NCBI GenBank assembly: GCA_964568875.1
Contig: CAZMSH010000002.1
Coordinates: forward strand, 124,001-188,000
Direction of reading: 5' to 3'
DNA: 64,000 nucleotides
From: SLNP01 sp964568875
Lineage (GTDB): Bacteria; Bacteroidota; Bacteroidia; Bacteroidales; VadinHA17
Shown here: piece after piece, positions 1-8,212 of the stretch
Numbering within the stretch: position 1 is the first letter of the stretch
Layout of the letters: every line of letters begins with the position of its first letter
Translations under genes and position numbers: made by a program
Notes under the pieces: generated by a model
Databases searched by the model: none
Seen by the model: the letters and a program-made list of their open reading frames with translations, nothing else
What the model was told of the DNA's origin: nothing

Positions 1-1058
1 ATAGCCTGGTACTTACTGAAGATAAAAGAATAGCATCTGAATTGGTACCGGGAGACAATTTATCATTTATAGAGACATCTGCGCCTCCGCGTGCGGTTAT
101 TCCGGACACAAGCGGTGTTGCCTATGGCTATTTTAAATTTGATGAGGCTACCACTAAATGGATGCCGGAATCGGTTAACACTGTTTCTGATCCTCTGACA
201 AGGGGTGTATTATGGATAAATGCCTGGGAAAACCTGGTCGACGGCAGGCTCGATGCCGTTACTATGTTTGAGGCAGCTCTTAATTCAGCCCTTCAGGAGA
301 GCAATGAACTTATTCGCAACTACCTTTCAGGCAGGGTCTCATCCATTTTCTGGAACCACCTCGATGAGACAGACAGGAAGCAATCAGGGCCGGAAAGTGA
401 AAGATTGATCTGGGAAAAGATGGAGAGATGCGGCGATCCCGCTCTTAAAAGGGCATGGTTCAATCTCTTCAGGAGTATTGTTATGTCGTCAGAGGGAATG
501 GAAAAGCTTTACGATGTGTGGCAGAGAGGTGTTTTGCCCGGCTCCCAGAAACTGAGCGAAGAGGATTTGTCCACTCTTGCCCTTGGACTGTCATTGAAGC
601 GACACCGGGAGTCAGATTCAATAATCGGCAAACAGCTTTCCGATATTGTAAACACAGACCGCAAACGGTCGTTTGAATTCGTAATACCTTCCGTATCAAA
701 CGATGAAGCAGTGCGTGACAGGTTCTTTGAATCGCTTGCCGATCCCGCCAACAGGGAGAAGGAGCCCTGGGTTCTGGAAGCGCTGGGATATCTCCATCAT
801 CCCTTACAGTCTCATGCCTCTGTCAGGTACCTTCAGCGATCGCTTGAGATGCTTGAGGAGATTAAGAATACCGGGGATATTTTCTTCCCCGGCAACTGGA
901 TATCAACAACATTATCAGGTCACCGGTCTGCTGAAGCGTGGGATATCGTTAACAGATTTCTTGAGGAAAGGCCTGATTATCCCGAAGACCTTAAGCTGAA
1001 AATACTTCAGGCCTCTGACCATCTTTATCGGCTGCACGGTAAAAAAACAGCAGGCTGA
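1..1058 (+). CDS. M1 family aminopeptidase, C-terminal part (truncated by window edge)
   Basis: The reading frame is open from base 3 through the left edge, so only the last ~352 residues of a larger protein are present. They form an all-helical segment resembling the HEAT-like (ERAP1-type) C-terminal domain of M1 metallo-aminopeptidases: an arginine/alanine-rich region with ALGLSL and EKEPWVLEALGYLHHPL helices, and the typical closing region after a FFPGNW segment. The HExxH zinc site would lie upstream and is not visible. Such enzymes remove N-terminal residues from peptides; Bacteroidota versions are often exported. The stop codon overlaps a hairpin that serves the converging gene. The TTG at 42 is not a start, because coding sequence continues upstream. 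The family call comes from overall pattern, not from catalytic motifs. Confidence 0.72.
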   Translation, partial: SLVLTEDKRIASELVPGDNLSFIETSAPPRAVIPDTSGVAYGYFKFDEATTKWMPESVNTVSDPLTRGVLWINAWENLVDGRLDAVTMFEAALNSALQESNELIRNYLSGRVSSIFWNHLDETDRKQSGPESERLIWEKMERCGDPALKRAWFNLFRSIVMSSEGMEKLYDVWQRGVLPGSQKLSEEDLSTLALGLSLKRHRESDSIIGKQLSDIVNTDRKRSFEFVIPSVSNDEAVRDRFFESLADPANREKEPWVLEALGYLHHPLQSHASVRYLQRSLEMLEEIKNTGDIFFPGNWISTTLSGHRSAEAWDIVNRFLEERPDYPEDLKLKILQASDHLYRLHGKKTAG

Positions 1059-1075
1059 AAAAAATTCCAGCCTGC
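1042..1075 (-). terminator. Intrinsic terminator of the S9 peptidase gene
   Basis: An 8-bp perfect inverted repeat, GCAGGCTG (1050-1057) with CAGCCTGC (1068-1075), flanks a 10-nt loop. On the minus strand it is followed by a run of seven T (plus-strand A at 1041-1047). It therefore terminates the minus-strand gene, and it overlaps the stop codon of the converging M1 gene. Confidence 0.75.
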
Positions 1076-1104
1076 CATGTCTCTTCAGTATCTGTTTCAG
1101 GTTA

Positions 1105-3945
1105 CTATCTAACGAGTTCGTAACCCTGGTCTTTCCCTTTCTGAATTGCCGGAACACCGTTTTTCATCCATGATGGCATCGGATCTCCTTTCAGATAGTG
1201 ATCAAAGAACTGCATCTTTCTGATTGACAGATCCATTCTTGCCGGTCTTCTAACCAGGTTATGATCTTCATTATTGTAGGTAAGCATCCATGCCGGCTTA
1301 TCGAGCCTGCGCAGTGCCACGAAGAATTCGATTCCCTGATACCATGGAACAGCACCATCTTCGTCATTATGCATGATCAATAATGGAGTATTTATCTTCG
1401 GCACAAAGAATATAGGTGAATTCTCGATAAAATGGATCGGTTTCTCCCACAAAGTGCCTCCTATCCTGCTTTGGGTATTCTCATACTGGAACATTCTGCT
1501 CATTCCTGTTCCCCACCGTATTCCACCGTATGCACTGACCATATTACTAACGGGAGCGCCTGAAAATGCGGCTGCGAACAAGTCAGTCTGCGTTACCAGC
1601 CAGGCAATCTGATAGCCGCCCCAACTCTGGCCGTCAAGGCCCAACCTGTCTTTGTCAATAAAACTGAACCTGTTAAGAAGAGCGTACGTGCCGCTTACCA
1701 CAGCATTATAACAGCTCTGGCCCGGGTATCCCTCTACATATGGAATATCAGGAACAAACACCAGATATCCGTTACTAACTGCGTAAGTGCGGTTAACGGT
1801 AGAAGCGCTGGGCGCAGGTGAACTGTAACTATGAAGACCGTCAGAGCTTCTTTCATAGAAATAGACTATCATGGGATACTTTTTGGCCGGATCGAAATTC
1901 TCAGGCTTATAGAGTATTCCCTGAAGGGTGCTGCGATCGAATGATGTCCACTCCACCAACTCGGCTGTGCCCCAGTTGAATTCTGACTGCTGTGGGTTAG
2001 TTGTTGAAATCCTGGTTATGCCCCCAAACTTCATGTCACTGACATGTAACTCAGGATAGTTGACATAAGTGCCTCTGGTAAACATAAACCTGTCAGCATC
2101 TTTAGGCTTGCTAAGACCACCGAATGAACAGTCTCCCATAATCAGTCTGGAAGGATTGCCTGTGCGGTTCATTGCCATTGTGTAAAATCCTGACTGCTTG
2201 TTTCCAAAATTAAACGCACTGAGATACATAGTTTCGCGGCGACCTATAAATCTCTCTTCCCTGTCGAGATTGACATACCTGAATCTCATATTATTATTAC
2301 GTCCTGCCCCTCCAGTAATGTTTACAGGTTTATCACTGCCCTCCACATCAATCATCCATATATCATGCCTGTCATAAACGAGCACGAATCTCTCGCCCTC
2401 AAGCCAACCGGCAATACCATGCGGCCTGGGCTCATCAGGAGTATCATGCAGCTCGTTGTAGAAACTTACTATATCGTTGTTGGTCAATACCTTAACGTCA
2501 CCACCTATTGATGGCATAGCCTTCCACGACCTGTCATTTATACACCAGAAAAGAAGATGCTTACCCGTGGGCGATAACTGAATGCTTCCTGCATTCTTTT
2601 CGAGCAGTAATCGCCTTTCGCCGGTTTCGACATTTACATAATAGTAATCTGAAAAGCTTGTTGAACTCCATGAGGACTCACGCCTGTACTTACTATTGGA
2701 GGAACCAAGGGCCATATCGCCGTTGCCGTTATCGGTCAGCCTTACCGAGGTCATCTGTTCATCAGCAAGCTGTATCATTACATTTTTATCGGTATGGTAG
2801 ACTGCCTGGTAGTTACGTCTCTGATCGCTCTGCAGCTGTCTTTTTTGCATTGGCTGCAACCTGTCATCATGCCATGACCATACGTCCACACTGAATTTTT
2901 CCTCTGCCAGCAATGTATCTGCCGGTTCTTCAACCGGTTTCTGCGCTGTTCCGAAAAAGAGCCTGGTATTGTCGTCTGACCATGAGAAACTGCTGTTTTC
3001 ACTCAGACACCATCCTTCTGGCATGCCCGCCGTGGTTGATTCTACAATCTTTCTCGCCGGAGCCATTTTTTCTGACAGCCAGAGATCATATATTTTCACC
3101 TTTCCGGTGTCAGCCGTAAACATAAATGCCATCTGATCACCAACGTTATTGGAACTGATGCGCCTTGCTGTTCCACGGCCCTCAAATACCGTTGTAAAGG
3201 TCTCTTTTTTTGTGTCAAACATTTTGATGGTGAAGTTATCGATCTTGGTTGTATCGACCTTAACCTGCAAAACAGTAATAGACAGGCCATCACGCGCAAC
3301 GTCATACTCAAGAACATTATCAAGACGATGCTCCTTACCGCTTACCGGATTGAGAATTACCAGTTCCGTTCCCTTTTGCTCAGGCTCTCTTGAACGCTGA
3401 TTCTGTGCCGGCCTCTGCTGCTGTTCTTCCTTCTGCTCGCCGGCAGCCTCCTTGTTATCGCGTTCCGGCGATTTCTCAGGGAGCTTCTTTTCGAGCAGGT
3501 ATGCCATCCATTCAGAGTCCTTTTGAGGAACCGAGAACGAACGAACCCTTTCAACCACAACAGTGTTACCCGCTGGCAACAATCTTATGCCAAGAGCATT
3601 CTTTGGCATGTTGTCATCGCGTACCTTCTTTACCTTTGCCACTCTCACCTCATCAGTTCCGGGCCTTATGGTATAAGCCATATATCTGCCTGCCGGTGAA
3701 ATTCTTGCTCCTGTACCACGCTCAATGGAGTCGAGTTTTGATGTGGCATTGTCGTAAAGATAAAGCCATCCGTCACCTTTCTGGGGATTAATACCATAGG
3801 TAACCCATTTACCGTCATCGGTAATCGAGCTGCCTGAAATACTCTTCCAGGAATCATAGTCTGTGTGTTGAATAGGCTTTTTCTGCCCCTGCAGCAGCGA
3901 TACCGCAAGGATCAATGTTGTGAAAATCAGTAAAATTCTCTTCAT
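1105..3945 (-). CDS. Exported S9-family prolyl oligopeptidase-type serine peptidase
   Basis: A 946-residue protein with an N-terminal signal peptide (MKRILLIFTTLILAVSLLQG, cut near residue 20), a long beta-propeller-like region, and a C-terminal alpha/beta-hydrolase domain from about residue 680. The catalytic triad is readable: Ser774 in GQSWGG, Asp863 in NDEDGAV, His895 in NEDHNL. These are the S9 motifs (DPP4/acylaminoacyl peptidase branch). A low-complexity Glu/Gln/Arg-rich insert occurs around residues 180-215 inside the propeller region. The start at 3945 is preferred over 4005 because it puts the signal peptide at the N-terminus. Predicted role: hydrolysis of oligopeptides in the periplasm or at the surface. 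It converges on the M1 gene and is divergent from the NamZ gene. Confidence 0.9.
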   Translation of the reverse strand: MKRILLIFTTLILAVSLLQGQKKPIQHTDYDSWKSISGSSITDDGKWVTYGINPQKGDGWLYLYDNATSKLDSIERGTGARISPAGRYMAYTIRPGTDEVRVAKVKKVRDDNMPKNALGIRLLPAGNTVVVERVRSFSVPQKDSEWMAYLLEKKLPEKSPERDNKEAAGEQKEEQQQRPAQNQRSREPEQKGTELVILNPVSGKEHRLDNVLEYDVARDGLSITVLQVKVDTTKIDNFTIKMFDTKKETFTTVFEGRGTARRISSNNVGDQMAFMFTADTGKVKIYDLWLSEKMAPARKIVESTTAGMPEGWCLSENSSFSWSDDNTRLFFGTAQKPVEEPADTLLAEEKFSVDVWSWHDDRLQPMQKRQLQSDQRRNYQAVYHTDKNVMIQLADEQMTSVRLTDNGNGDMALGSSNSKYRRESSWSSTSFSDYYYVNVETGERRLLLEKNAGSIQLSPTGKHLLFWCINDRSWKAMPSIGGDVKVLTNNDIVSFYNELHDTPDEPRPHGIAGWLEGERFVLVYDRHDIWMIDVEGSDKPVNITGGAGRNNNMRFRYVNLDREERFIGRRETMYLSAFNFGNKQSGFYTMAMNRTGNPSRLIMGDCSFGGLSKPKDADRFMFTRGTYVNYPELHVSDMKFGGITRISTTNPQQSEFNWGTAELVEWTSFDRSTLQGILYKPENFDPAKKYPMIVYFYERSSDGLHSYSSPAPSASTVNRTYAVSNGYLVFVPDIPYVEGYPGQSCYNAVVSGTYALLNRFSFIDKDRLGLDGQSWGGYQIAWLVTQTDLFAAAFSGAPVSNMVSAYGGIRWGTGMSRMFQYENTQSRIGGTLWEKPIHFIENSPIFFVPKINTPLLIMHNDEDGAVPWYQGIEFFVALRRLDKPAWMLTYNNEDHNLVRRPARMDLSIRKMQFFDHYLKGDPMPSWMKNGVPAIQKGKDQGYELVR

Positions 3946-4027
3946 TGGTCTCTCTTTTTTTTGTTTATGGCTAAAACTAAGCAAAAGTTCACTGCCACCC
4001 GTCATTATTTTATATGTTGTTAATCAG

Positions 4028-4035
4028 TAAATTTG
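4028..4035 (+). promoter_or_regulatory. Candidate -7 promoter box for the DUF1343 gene
   Basis: TAAATTTG matches the Bacteroidota -7 consensus TAnnTTTG exactly, 36 nt before the ATG at 4072. No good -33 TTTG is visible at the usual distance, so the assignment rests on the -7 box alone. Confidence 0.4.
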
Positions 4036-4071
4036 AAATCTCTTTGTTAATCTCATTATAATCCTTCTGCT

Positions 4072-5244
4072 ATGGTAATAACAGGTCTTGAAAAATTTGC
4101 AGCCAGAGTCCCTGACAAACTAAAGAAGAAGAGGCTTGGAGTATTGTGCCATGCGCCAAGTATAACCAGAGATTTCAGGCATATTACTGATATTATTGCC
4201 AAATCTGATGAGTGTTCGCTCGGAGCCGTCTTCGGTCCTCAGCACGGACTTTTTGGTGAAACACAAGACAATATGATAGAATGGGAAGGATATGTGGATA
4301 AGAGACTTAATGTACCTGTTTACAGCCTGTACGGATTGCACCGCAAGCCTACGGCAGATATGCTTTCCACTATTGACGCCCTCGTTGTTGATATCCAGGA
4401 TGCCGGAGCCAGGCTTTATACATATATATGGACCGTCAAGCATTGCATGGAGGCCTGCACCGAAGCCGGAATTCCGGTATGGGTGCTTGACAGACCCAAT
4501 CCTGTAGGTCTTCTGGGCTGCGACGGCCCTGTCCTGAAAGAAGAGTACTACACATTCGTAGGAGGTGCGTCAATCCCATTATGCCATTCCATGACCCCGG
4601 CAGAGATGGCTGTATGGATTAAAGAGAAACATATTCCTGATTGTGATCTTCATGTCATAGGAATGGACAACTGGCGTAGAAATTCACTGTACAGTGACAC
4701 AGGGTTGCCCTGGGTGCTGCCCTCGCCTAACCTTCCAACGCTCAGTTCAGCTGTTGTATACTCCGGCATGGTACTAATGGAAGCCCTTAATTTATCTGAG
4801 GGCCGCGGTACCACAACTCCATTTGAGCTTTTCGGTGCTCCGTGGCTGAATGCCGGGCTGCTGGTAACCGAACTACACAGTGCAAAACTGCCGGGCTGCG
4901 CTTTCAGGGTTCACAATTATATACCCACCTTTAACAAGTATGCCAACGAACTTTGCGGGGGAGTACAGATACACATCACAGACCCGGCTTTATACAAGCC
5001 GGTACAAACGGCATTGCATATTCTTGATGCAGTGATAAGAATTACCGGTCCCGGGGTGATGAAGTTCAATCCCCCGCCTTATGAATACGAGGAAATTCTA
5101 ATGCCTTTCGACATCCTCTCAGGCGACAACAAGATGAGGATACATCTTGAAAACCGGGCTCCTGTCAAAACCGAAACCGAAAGATGGAATGATGAGATAT
5201 CATTTTTCCTGCAGGAATTCAGAAGTATTCAGCTGTATAAATAA
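4072..5244 (+). CDS. NamZ-type exo-beta-N-acetylmuramidase (DUF1343, GH171), no signal peptide
   Basis: A 390-residue protein with DUF1343/GH171 landmarks: GPQHGLFGE (residues 55-63), VVDIQDAGARLYTYIW (105-120) and SEGRGTTTPFELFGAPW (242-258). Characterised family members (Bacillus subtilis NamZ) release terminal MurNAc from peptidoglycan fragments. Many Bacteroidota homologues carry signal peptides. This one begins MVITGLEKFAARVPD, with no hydrophobic leader and no better upstream ATG, so it is predicted to be cytoplasmic. There it could act on imported muropeptide sugars during cell-wall recycling. It is a single gene: the S9 gene is divergent and the GroES-like gene is convergent. Function is from family knowledge; location is inference. 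Confidence 0.85.
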   Translation: MVITGLEKFAARVPDKLKKKRLGVLCHAPSITRDFRHITDIIAKSDECSLGAVFGPQHGLFGETQDNMIEWEGYVDKRLNVPVYSLYGLHRKPTADMLSTIDALVVDIQDAGARLYTYIWTVKHCMEACTEAGIPVWVLDRPNPVGLLGCDGPVLKEEYYTFVGGASIPLCHSMTPAEMAVWIKEKHIPDCDLHVIGMDNWRRNSLYSDTGLPWVLPSPNLPTLSSAVVYSGMVLMEALNLSEGRGTTTPFELFGAPWLNAGLLVTELHSAKLPGCAFRVHNYIPTFNKYANELCGGVQIHITDPALYKPVQTALHILDAVIRITGPGVMKFNPPPYEYEEILMPFDILSGDNKMRIHLENRAPVKTETERWNDEISFFLQEFRSIQLYK

Positions 5245-5275
5245 ACTCTCAGGAATCGGGCAAATCAGATCGCCA

Positions 5276-5659
5276 CTATTCGAACAGTCCCTGATCACGC
5301 ATCAGTAGCAGTATTGCCGATTGCGATACAACCACAAGCTTTTCCTTATTGAATTCTATTTCCACTGAGCTGCCCTGCATATAGAGGGCCAGGTCTCCCT
5401 CTTTAGGCTGCAGTGGTATATATCTCGGCTCGTTGCCTGAAGGTTTCCATTTCTCATCGGGATCAGCTGCATCAGGCACCGGATAGCCGGGACCTACTTT
5501 AATGACATACCCTGCCTGCACCTTGTCGTTTTCCTGCACTCCCGGGGGAAGGTACAGACCGCTTTTTGTCCTTGACTGGGGAACCCTCGGCTTTATCAAA
5601 ACCCTGTCGCCCACTACTATCAGCTTATCGAGATCTTTTACATCAAGATTTATTGCCAT
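5276..5659 (-). CDS. Stand-alone GroES-like co-chaperonin paralogue
   Basis: A 127-residue protein related to the Cpn10/GroES fold: VVGDRVLIKPRVPQSRTKSGLYLPPG (15-40, read as GDRVLIKP plus the mobile-loop region SGLYLPPG) and a C-terminal strand pair with EGDLALY and KLVVVSQSAIL. It is longer than the usual ~95 residues because of an insert around 60-82 (PVPDAADPDEKWKPS) and a C-terminal extension. No groEL lies beside it. The start at 5659 (MAINLDVKD) is chosen because the upstream in-frame extension to 5758 has no chaperonin-like character. It may modulate GroEL or have diverged to another role; sequence alone does not decide. Confidence 0.8.
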   Translation of the reverse strand: MAINLDVKDLDKLIVVGDRVLIKPRVPQSRTKSGLYLPPGVQENDKVQAGYVIKVGPGYPVPDAADPDEKWKPSGNEPRYIPLQPKEGDLALYMQGSSVEIEFNKEKLVVVSQSAILLLMRDQGLFE

Positions 5660-5764
5660 GGTCTGTAACTGCTTTCCGTTTGAACTGCAATATAGTTTAA
5701 ACTTTGCTTTTTTTAGCCCCATATTTATTTTCTTTGTTGCACCGTTTGGAAATAGCATTTAATA

Positions 5765-6547
5765 ATGAATCTGAAGTTTATACTGGTGGAACCAAAGGTG
5801 CCGGAGAACATTGGCAGTGCAGCCAGAGCCCTCAAGGTAACGGGTGCCGGCAGCCTTGTGCTGGTAAATCCCCTTTGTCAGCTTTCAGGCAAAGCCCTGT
5901 GGGTGGCTCACGGATCAGAGGAGATCGTCACCGGCGCGCCTCGGTTTGGTTCTCTTGAAGAGGCCCTCAGAGGGAGTGACTTTTCGGTTGCCACCACGGC
6001 CAGGGCGCGCAGTGTAAAATGTGATCCCGTCGGCATTCACGGGCTGAATGCCTTCCTGAGAGATAAAAGATCTGCTGATGAGACCGTTGCAATTGTTTTT
6101 GGCAGGGAAGAATCGGGTCTTACAAACAAGGAGATATCACTATGCGATATATCGAGTTTTATTCCGATGGCAGTACAGTTTCCCTCACTGAATCTTGCAC
6201 AGGCGGTTTTGATTTACGCTTATGAACTCTCAGCATCTGCAAAAGCCCCCGGTTCCCGAAAAATAAAGAAAGAACCAGGCAGGGATAGCAGTGAGGCGCC
6301 GCTGCATATTCTGAAGGAAAAAGCCGCTGCAGTTCTGCGGAATATTGAGATACCCGAAAATGACGCCCGGTACGGGAGAATAATGGAAAGGCTCGGGCAC
6401 CTCTCCCCTGCCGACCAGCGGCTGATGCTTACCGTCTCTGGAAAACTGCTGACAAAGTGTGTTGAAGGTGAAGTGCAGAGTGGCGCAGATTGTGGCTCTG
6501 AAGGGGCGAAAACACCGGAGGATGGGAGCAAAACTGAAAACAGCTGA
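5765..6547 (+). CDS. trmJ: SpoU-class tRNA 2'-O-methyltransferase (TrmJ-like)
   Basis: A 260-residue SPOUT methyltransferase. The three SpoU motifs are present: PENIGSAARA (13-22), FGREESGLTN (112-121) and SLNLAQAVLIYAYE (141-154); the last two form the trefoil knot that binds S-adenosylmethionine. The N-terminal start matches TrmJ rather than TrmH, and there is a C-terminal tail of about 100 residues. TrmJ enzymes methylate the ribose of nucleotide 32 in tRNAs. The gene is followed after 2 nt by the DMT transporter and probably forms an operon with it and the IMPACT-family gene. The exact target nucleotide is inferred from the family. Confidence 0.85.
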   Translation: MNLKFILVEPKVPENIGSAARALKVTGAGSLVLVNPLCQLSGKALWVAHGSEEIVTGAPRFGSLEEALRGSDFSVATTARARSVKCDPVGIHGLNAFLRDKRSADETVAIVFGREESGLTNKEISLCDISSFIPMAVQFPSLNLAQAVLIYAYELSASAKAPGSRKIKKEPGRDSSEAPLHILKEKAAAVLRNIEIPENDARYGRIMERLGHLSPADQRLMLTVSGKLLTKCVEGEVQSGADCGSEGAKTPEDGSKTENS

Positions 6548-6549
6548 CC

Positions 6550-7419
6550 ATGATATACCTTATCCTCTGTATACTCTCATCAACATTGATCCTGGTTGTC
6601 TTCAGGACCATGAACAGACTGAATATCAGGACTCTTGACGCGATTGTGATCAATTACTTTGCTGCGTCGGCGTTAGGACTTCTTACGGGGCGGTCAGCAG
6701 GGTTTACGCCCTTTGATCATGACTGGTTTATTATGTCATTGATAATCGGGTTCCTTTTTGTGTTTATGTTCAATGTGATAGGCTACTCGGCGAGAGTGGC
6801 AGGTGTTACAATAACATCACTTACTACAAAGCTGTCTGTAGTTGTACCAGTATTGTTCAGTATTCTGATGTTCGGCGAAAGTGTTTCATTTCTAAAGGTT
6901 TCGGGAATGATACTGGCGCTGGCGGCAATTGTGATGATAGTCTACAGGCCGCGTAAACCCGGAGAGAGCAGTACTGATCTAAAAAGACTTATCTGGCTTC
7001 CGGTGATCCTTTTTTTCGGAGCCGGGTTTATTGACTCTCTTATTAAATATGCTCAGGAGATTTATGTTCCCCGGGAGGAGATCCTTGCCTTTTCAACAAC
7101 GACATTTATGGTAGCCGCTATAACGAGTATCGTTTTCAGGCTTGCGTCGAAGCCTGGTCACGAGGAAAACAAGTGGCACAGGCTTGTGGCCGGAGGCATC
7201 TCGCTTGGCGTTGTAAACTTCGGATCTCTATATTTTCTGGTGATGGCGTTTGAATCAGAGCGGTTTGACAGCTCCGTTGTTTTTGGCATAAATAATATAG
7301 GTATCGTAATGCTGTCGGTACTGGCGGGGATGTTTCTTTTCGGGGAAAGAACCACAGTACTTAACAAGGCGGGTATTCTGCTCGCTATTATATCAATAAT
7401 GATTCTCTTCTACTCATGA
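6550..7419 (+). CDS. EamA/DMT-superfamily transporter
   Basis: A 289-residue inner-membrane protein with about ten hydrophobic segments in two similar halves, as in the drug/metabolite transporter (EamA) fold. A cytoplasmic connector around residues 137-148 (RPRKPGESS) separates the halves, and glycine-rich helices close the second half (LAGMFLFGERTTVLNKAG). Substrates of this family are varied (amino acids, nucleosides, drugs) and cannot be named from the sequence. It starts 2 nt after trmJ, and its stop overlaps the ATG of the next gene by 4 nt (ATGA), indicating translational coupling. Confidence 0.85.
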   Translation: MIYLILCILSSTLILVVFRTMNRLNIRTLDAIVINYFAASALGLLTGRSAGFTPFDHDWFIMSLIIGFLFVFMFNVIGYSARVAGVTITSLTTKLSVVVPVLFSILMFGESVSFLKVSGMILALAAIVMIVYRPRKPGESSTDLKRLIWLPVILFFGAGFIDSLIKYAQEIYVPREEILAFSTTTFMVAAITSIVFRLASKPGHEENKWHRLVAGGISLGVVNFGSLYFLVMAFESERFDSSVVFGINNIGIVMLSVLAGMFLFGERTTVLNKAGILLAIISIMILFYS

Positions 7420-8039
7420 CTCAGGACACTGATGGATACAAAACAATAAAAGGCGAATCACAAGGCCTGTACAGGGAAAAAGGATCGAAATTCATAGCTA
7501 TGGCCTTCCCTGTAAAAGAGACTGATCAGGTCAGGGAGATAACAGACAGGTTGCGAAAAGAGTACCACGATGCAAGACATCACTGCTATGCCTATATGCT
7601 GGGAGCAGACCGGAATACCTGGAGAGTGAATGATGACGGTGAGCCTTCAGGAACAGCCGGAAGACCTATACTCGGGCAGATTAACTCAAGTGAACTTACA
7701 GATATTCTGATAGTGGTGATAAGATACTTTGGCGGAACCCTGCTGGGTGTAAGCGGATTGATAACTGCCTACCGCACCGCTGCTGCCGATGCTATTGCAA
7801 ACGCGGAAATAGTATCACGAAAAGTAACCTGCTCTATAGCAATCGGTTTTCCATATATTGCACTCAACGATGTCATGAAGCTTGTTAAGGAAAATCACGA
7901 GATTGAGCAGACAGGTCAGAGTTTTGACAATATATGTTCTGTAACTCTTTCCCTGCCGATCTCGCTCAGAAAAACAGTCATTTCCAAACTTCAGAAAATC
8001 AACGGCATAACAATATCAGGAGTGGTCGAGGACAAATAA
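7416..8039 (+). CDS. IMPACT/YigZ-family protein (UPF0029)
   Basis: A 207-residue protein with the UPF0029 signature: KGSKFIAMAFPV near the start, HHCYAY (55-60), NDDGEPSGTAGRPIL (72-86) and VVIRYFGGTLLGVSGLITAYR (100-120). The C-terminal ~70 residues resemble the EF-G domain IV/V-like ferredoxin fold of YigZ. Bacterial members bind nucleic acid, and their cellular role is unsettled; eukaryotic IMPACT inhibits Gcn2. The 4-nt overlap with the transporter gene suggests co-expression. The family assignment is firm; the function is not. Confidence 0.88.
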   Translation: MTQDTDGYKTIKGESQGLYREKGSKFIAMAFPVKETDQVREITDRLRKEYHDARHHCYAYMLGADRNTWRVNDDGEPSGTAGRPILGQINSSELTDILIVVIRYFGGTLLGVSGLITAYRTAAADAIANAEIVSRKVTCSIAIGFPYIALNDVMKLVKENHEIEQTGQSFDNICSVTLSLPISLRKTVISKLQKINGITISGVVEDK

Positions 8040-8174
8040 AGTTACAACCACACAACTCACTTGCGAGACCCGATTGTCACTACTTTCTGCTTTATTCCTC
8101 TATCAACAAACTGATGAACTTCCAAATATTATCAACATTTATCAACAATTACCTTTCATCTTTCCATTCTGTAT

Positions 8175-8182
8175 TATTTTTG
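8175..8182 (+). promoter_or_regulatory. Candidate -7 promoter box for pyrBI
   Basis: TATTTTTG fits TAnnTTTG, 31 nt before the pyrB start. The 172-bp gap after the previous gene supports a separate promoter. No clear -33 element was found, and no attenuator hairpin was recognised in the short leader. Confidence 0.35.
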
Positions 8183-8212
8183 CCGGGTAGTGTTAACAAA
8201 AAAAATGTTTGA

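Noticed and set aside
5660..5758. N-terminal extension of the GroES-like protein to 5758
   Set aside because: The extra 33 residues do not resemble the family and would run through the divergent promoter region.
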